Assembly (NCBI GenBank): GCA_050701635.1 | Contig: JBOGDF010000263.1 | Coordinates: 1-7,843 of the forward strand | Origin: WHSM01 sp050701635 | GTDB taxonomy: Bacteria > Actinomycetota > Actinomycetes > Mycobacteriales > Micromonosporaceae | DNA length: 7,843 nt | Direction: 5' to 3' | In this document: piece after piece, positions 6,197 to 7,843 of the stretch | Layout of the letters: every line of letters starts with the position of its first letter | Numbering within the stretch: position 1 is the first letter of the stretch | Position numbers and translations under genes: made by a program | The notes under the pieces: model-generated | Databases searched by the model: none | The model's input: only the letters and a program-made list of their open reading frames with translations | What the model was told of the DNA's origin: nothing

Positions 6197-6745
6197 TCAA
6201 CGAGGCCGCACTGTAATGCCCATCGCGACATCCGGGGCACTACTTGACACTCGTTCGGCGTGATCTTTTTTCATAGCAAGGTAGATAACCACCGCATCGG
6301 GTGATGTATGGCTGTCTGCGTTGACAGAGAGGACAAGCACGTCCCGGGCCAGCACCGTACTGGTCGGAGGCCCCGGTGAGGGGCTGTTTTCGCTGGTAGG
6401 CGACCTGTCGGGGGTGGCTGCGGGGCGGCTGGTCCGCGCCACCACGTCCACCCGGTCGCCGGGCCGCAGCACCGCCGCGGTGGCCGGCTCCGCCAGCTGC
6501 ACCGGCACTCCGACCAGCCCCGCCGGCACCGGCAACGCCGTGCTGCCGGACGGGATCGGCGACGCCGACGTCGCGACCCGGCACGCCGCCGGCCGGGCCG
6601 GCGCGGCCGGGCGATCCAGCATTAACACCGCGGCGGCGGTGGCGAGCAGCGCGGCGACGACGGCGTACCGCAGCAGGGGTCTGAGGTGGGGTGGCCGGAA
6701 CCGGACCGGATGGAGCTGTTCGGTGTGACTGGTGAACTCGCGCAT
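6197..6745 (-). CDS. SAF-domain protein, CpaB/RcpC-like, membrane-anchored
   Basis: 182-aa protein with a basic N-terminus (residues 1-26), one membrane helix (about 26-43, YAVVAALLATAAAVLML) and an extracytoplasmic SAF-like part. Recognisable are VPAGLVGVPVQLAEPATAAVLRPGDRVDVVA (about 73-103), a proline/serine linker, then VLARDVLVLSVN and a CpaB-type end, VVIYLAMKKDHAERV. CpaB/RcpC proteins belong to Flp/Tad pilus machinery, but no pilus genes are nearby, so a different wall or envelope role is possible. The start at 6745 has AGGAGG four bases upstream. By position it corresponds to M. tuberculosis Rv0990c (Hsp22.5), next to the Rv0991c-like gene; homology is not proven. The last ~43 codons are AT-rich with rare codons, unlike the rest. 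A TAGCGT -10 box may give it its own promoter. Confidence 0.8.
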   Translation of the reverse strand: MREFTSHTEQLHPVRFRPPHLRPLLRYAVVAALLATAAAVLMLDRPAAPARPAACRVATSASPIPSGSTALPVPAGLVGVPVQLAEPATAAVLRPGDRVDVVARTSRPAATPDRSPTSENSPSPGPPTSTVLARDVLVLSVNADSHTSPDAVVIYLAMKKDHAERVSSSAPDVAMGITVRPR

Positions 6746-6775
6746 CGCGCCTCCTCGCCCTGGAAATCGGGGGAG

Positions 6776-6781
6776 ACGCTA
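6776..6781 (-). promoter_or_regulatory. Possible -10 box of the SAF gene
   Basis: TAGCGT on the minus strand matches TANNNT and would start transcription about 24 nt before the SAF start codon, just ahead of AGGAGG. No clear -35 box is present. It lies in a 140-bp gap, long enough for a promoter separate from the zinc-ribbon gene. Confidence 0.35.
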
Positions 6782-6822
6782 GGCATCCGGACGTGGTCCG
6801 CGCCAGCACGGACAGGGCCGAT

Positions 6823-6831
6823 TGTGGATAA
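6823..6831 (-). promoter_or_regulatory. DnaA-box-like 9-mer TTATCCACA
   Basis: The minus strand reads TTATCCACA, the exact classical DnaA-box consensus, in the gap between the zinc-ribbon and SAF genes. Only one copy is seen, so it is not an origin. It could be a DnaA regulatory or titration site, or chance. Confidence 0.35.
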
Positions 6832-6856
6832 CCCAGGGGGTTGGGGACGAGCTTGC

Positions 6857-6870
6857 GCCCGGCAGCGGGC
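6857..6870 (-). terminator. Short GC hairpin after the zinc-ribbon gene
   Basis: A 5-bp perfect stem (GCCCG/CGGGC) with a 4-nt loop starts 15 bp after the stop codon. It has no T-tail and is too short to be a strong terminator; it may only reduce read-through into the SAF gene. Confidence 0.25.
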
Positions 6871-6885
6871 TGCGCTACGAGGTGG

Positions 6886-7224
6886 TCAGCTGGCGGTGGT
6901 TGCGGCGCTCTTCGAGCTGCTCTTGGCGCTGCTGGTCGAGCTGCCGGAGCTGCTCTTCGACTCGGACGAGCCGTTCGACGCGGAGGTGGAGGTCTCCGAC
7001 TTGCTCTCGGTCTTGGTGCCCGAAGCCGCCGAACCGGCGGTCTTGCCGGCGCGGGAGTCGTTGCGGTAGAAGCCGGAACCCTTGAACACGACGCCGACCG
7101 CCGAGAACACCTTGCGGAGCCGACCAGCGCACTCGGGGCACACGGTCAGCGGGTCGTCGGAGAACGACTGCACTGCTTCCAACTCGTGGTCGCACATCGT
7201 GCAGGCGTACTGGTAGGTCGGCAC
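6886..7224 (-). CDS. FmdB-family zinc-ribbon, serine-rich protein; likely HrcA-controlled redox chaperone (Rv0991c/Ruc-like)
   Basis: 112-aa cytoplasmic protein. The N-terminal FmdB-type zinc ribbon (MPTYQYACTMCDHELEAVQS...) has two Cys pairs, C8/C11 and C29/C32, followed by the conserved GRLRKVFSAVGVVFKGSGFYRNDSR (about 34-58). The remaining half is a low-complexity Ser/Lys/Thr/Ala tail, expected to be disordered. M. tuberculosis Rv0991c has the same head and tail type and has been described as a redox-regulated chaperone in which the zinc cysteines form disulfides and the protein then binds unfolding clients. I infer the same role here. The start is GTG 7224, set by GGAGG (complement of 7232-7236) at 7-nt spacing. 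A CIRCE element ends 1 bp before that site, so heat-shock control by HrcA is very likely. The upstream cyclo-ligase stop is 47 bp away. Confidence 0.9.
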   Translation of the reverse strand: MPTYQYACTMCDHELEAVQSFSDDPLTVCPECAGRLRKVFSAVGVVFKGSGFYRNDSRAGKTAGSAASGTKTESKSETSTSASNGSSESKSSSGSSTSSAKSSSKSAATTAS

Positions 7225-7237
7225 GTCTAAGCCTCCG

Positions 7238-7264
7238 CTGGCACTCTCAGAACCTGAGTGCTAA
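7238..7264 (-). promoter_or_regulatory. CIRCE element, HrcA heat-shock operator
   Basis: On the minus strand the half-sites are TTAGCACTC (perfect) and GAGTGCCAG (7 of 9), separated by the 9-nt spacer AGGTTCTGA. The CIRCE consensus is TTAGCACTC-N9-GAGTGCTAA. It fills most of the 47-bp gap between the cyclo-ligase stop and the zinc-ribbon GTG and abuts the ribosome binding site, so bound HrcA would block initiation or early transcription. It probably makes the zinc-ribbon gene, and perhaps the SAF gene and mscL, independent of the upstream gene. Confidence 0.9.
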
Positions 7265-7271
7265 TGGTGCG

Positions 7272-7843
7272 TCATCGGCCGGGTTTCGTCCACTCTTCGG
7301 GGCCAACGTCACCCACCCGCACCAGGCCCCGGGACGGCGTCACCACGGCGGTCACCCGTACGTCGTGCGGCTCGGCCGGTACGGCGTCGACCAACTCACC
7401 GTCGTACAGCGGGACGATCACCGGCACCCCGGCCGGCACCCGCGCCAGCGCCCGGTCGTACGAGCCGCCGCCGCGCCCCAGCCGTACGCCGCGCCGGTCC
7501 ACCGCCACCGCCGGCGCGATCACGGCGTCGACGGTGCTGATCGCGGCCTGCCCCAGCTGCGCGCCGACCGGCTCGCGGAGGCCGTACCGGGCGGGGGCTA
7601 GTGCGCCCTCGTACACCGCCCAGTCCAGGTCCAGGTCGGGAAGCAGCACCGGCAGCAGCACCCGCCACCCGGCCGCCACCAGGGCGTCCGGCAGCGACGG
7701 CTCGGCCTGCGCCCCCGGCTCGGTGCCGAACGGCAGGTACGCCGCCACGGTCCCCGCGCCGGCGGCCCCGGCTGCTCCGGCCGCCGCCCCGGCACCAGCC
7801 GCCGGTCCCGCGCCGGCCACTGATCCCGCGCTAGCCGCCGGTC
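7272..7843 (-). CDS. 5-formyltetrahydrofolate cyclo-ligase (MTHFS family), N-terminus outside window
   Basis: Enzyme that converts 5-formyltetrahydrofolate to 5,10-methenyltetrahydrofolate with ATP, in folate one-carbon metabolism. The frame is open to the right edge (the GTG at 7820 lies within low-complexity sequence and is unlikely as a start), so the N-terminal helix with its usual Lys/Arg nucleotide contacts is outside. Seen here are the strand and substrate loop TVAAYLPFGTEPG, then LPDALVAAGWRVLLPVLLPD, VDAVIAPAVAVDRRGVRLGRGGGSYDRAL (the glycine-rich nucleotide-binding motif GRGGGSYD), VPVIVPLYDGELVDAVP and HDVRVTAVVTPSRGLV. All core motifs of the visible part are intact. Before TVAAYL comes about 30 residues of almost only Ala and Gly, unusual for this family. 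By order it matches Rv0992c next to Rv0991c. Confidence 0.9.
   Translation of the reverse strand, partial: PAASAGSVAGAGPAAGAGAAAGAAGAAGAGTVAAYLPFGTEPGAQAEPSLPDALVAAGWRVLLPVLLPDLDLDWAVYEGALAPARYGLREPVGAQLGQAAISTVDAVIAPAVAVDRRGVRLGRGGGSYDRALARVPAGVPVIVPLYDGELVDAVPAEPHDVRVTAVVTPSRGLVRVGDVGPEEWTKPGR

Noticed and set aside
6240..6809. Alternative minus-strand frame over the SAF gene suggesting a frameshift
   Set aside because: Its end is basic and without pattern, while the SAF frame keeps a CpaB-like C-terminus up to its stop.
1..7843. tRNA, rRNA, CRISPR array, transposase or phage genes
   Set aside because: I looked for spaced repeats, cloverleaf-like segments and mobile-element proteins and found none that could be supported.

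Overview
The window looks like chromosomal DNA of a very GC-rich actinomycete. The GTAC-rich codon style (CGT before AC, GTA before C) and the gene content suggest a Micromonosporaceae-like organism, but this placement is an inference from composition and gene families, not from a marker gene. No transposase, phage gene, CRISPR array, tRNA or rRNA is visible. Both end genes run off the window.

Left part (1-3188): a plus-strand CopD/CtaG-type copper and cytochrome oxidase assembly membrane protein, cut by the left edge, converges on a minus-strand SAM-dependent methyltransferase. The methyltransferase is divergent from a plus-strand universal stress protein with altered ATP-loop residues. After the stress protein comes a perfect 23-bp inverted repeat with a 10-nt loop.

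Middle part (3793-5643): a 58-aa minus-strand hypothetical protein is divergent from a LysR-family regulator, and their 73-bp intergenic region holds two palindromes. The regulator is followed by a two-CBS-domain protein and a 53-aa acidic small protein, which begins 4 nt after the CBS stop codon.

Right part (5708-7843), all on the minus strand: a 5-formyltetrahydrofolate cyclo-ligase (N-terminus outside the window, with an unusual Ala/Gly-rich stretch), an FmdB-type zinc-ribbon serine-rich protein, a SAF/CpaB-like membrane-anchored protein, and MscL, ending at a strong hairpin terminator. This order resembles the Mycobacterium tuberculosis Rv0992c-Rv0991c-Rv0990c...Rv0985c region. A CIRCE element (the HrcA heat-shock operator) sits directly before the ribosome binding site of the FmdB-type gene. 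The gene is therefore probably a heat-shock gene corresponding to the redox-regulated chaperone Rv0991c (Ruc).

Taken together the window is rich in stress functions: universal stress protein, CBS sensor, an HrcA-controlled chaperone candidate and an osmotic safety valve. The most informative signals are the CIRCE site, the 23-bp hairpin, the atypical codon patch at the end of the SAF gene, an isolated DnaA-box 9-mer and the GTAC excess. I found no clearly new multi-gene system.
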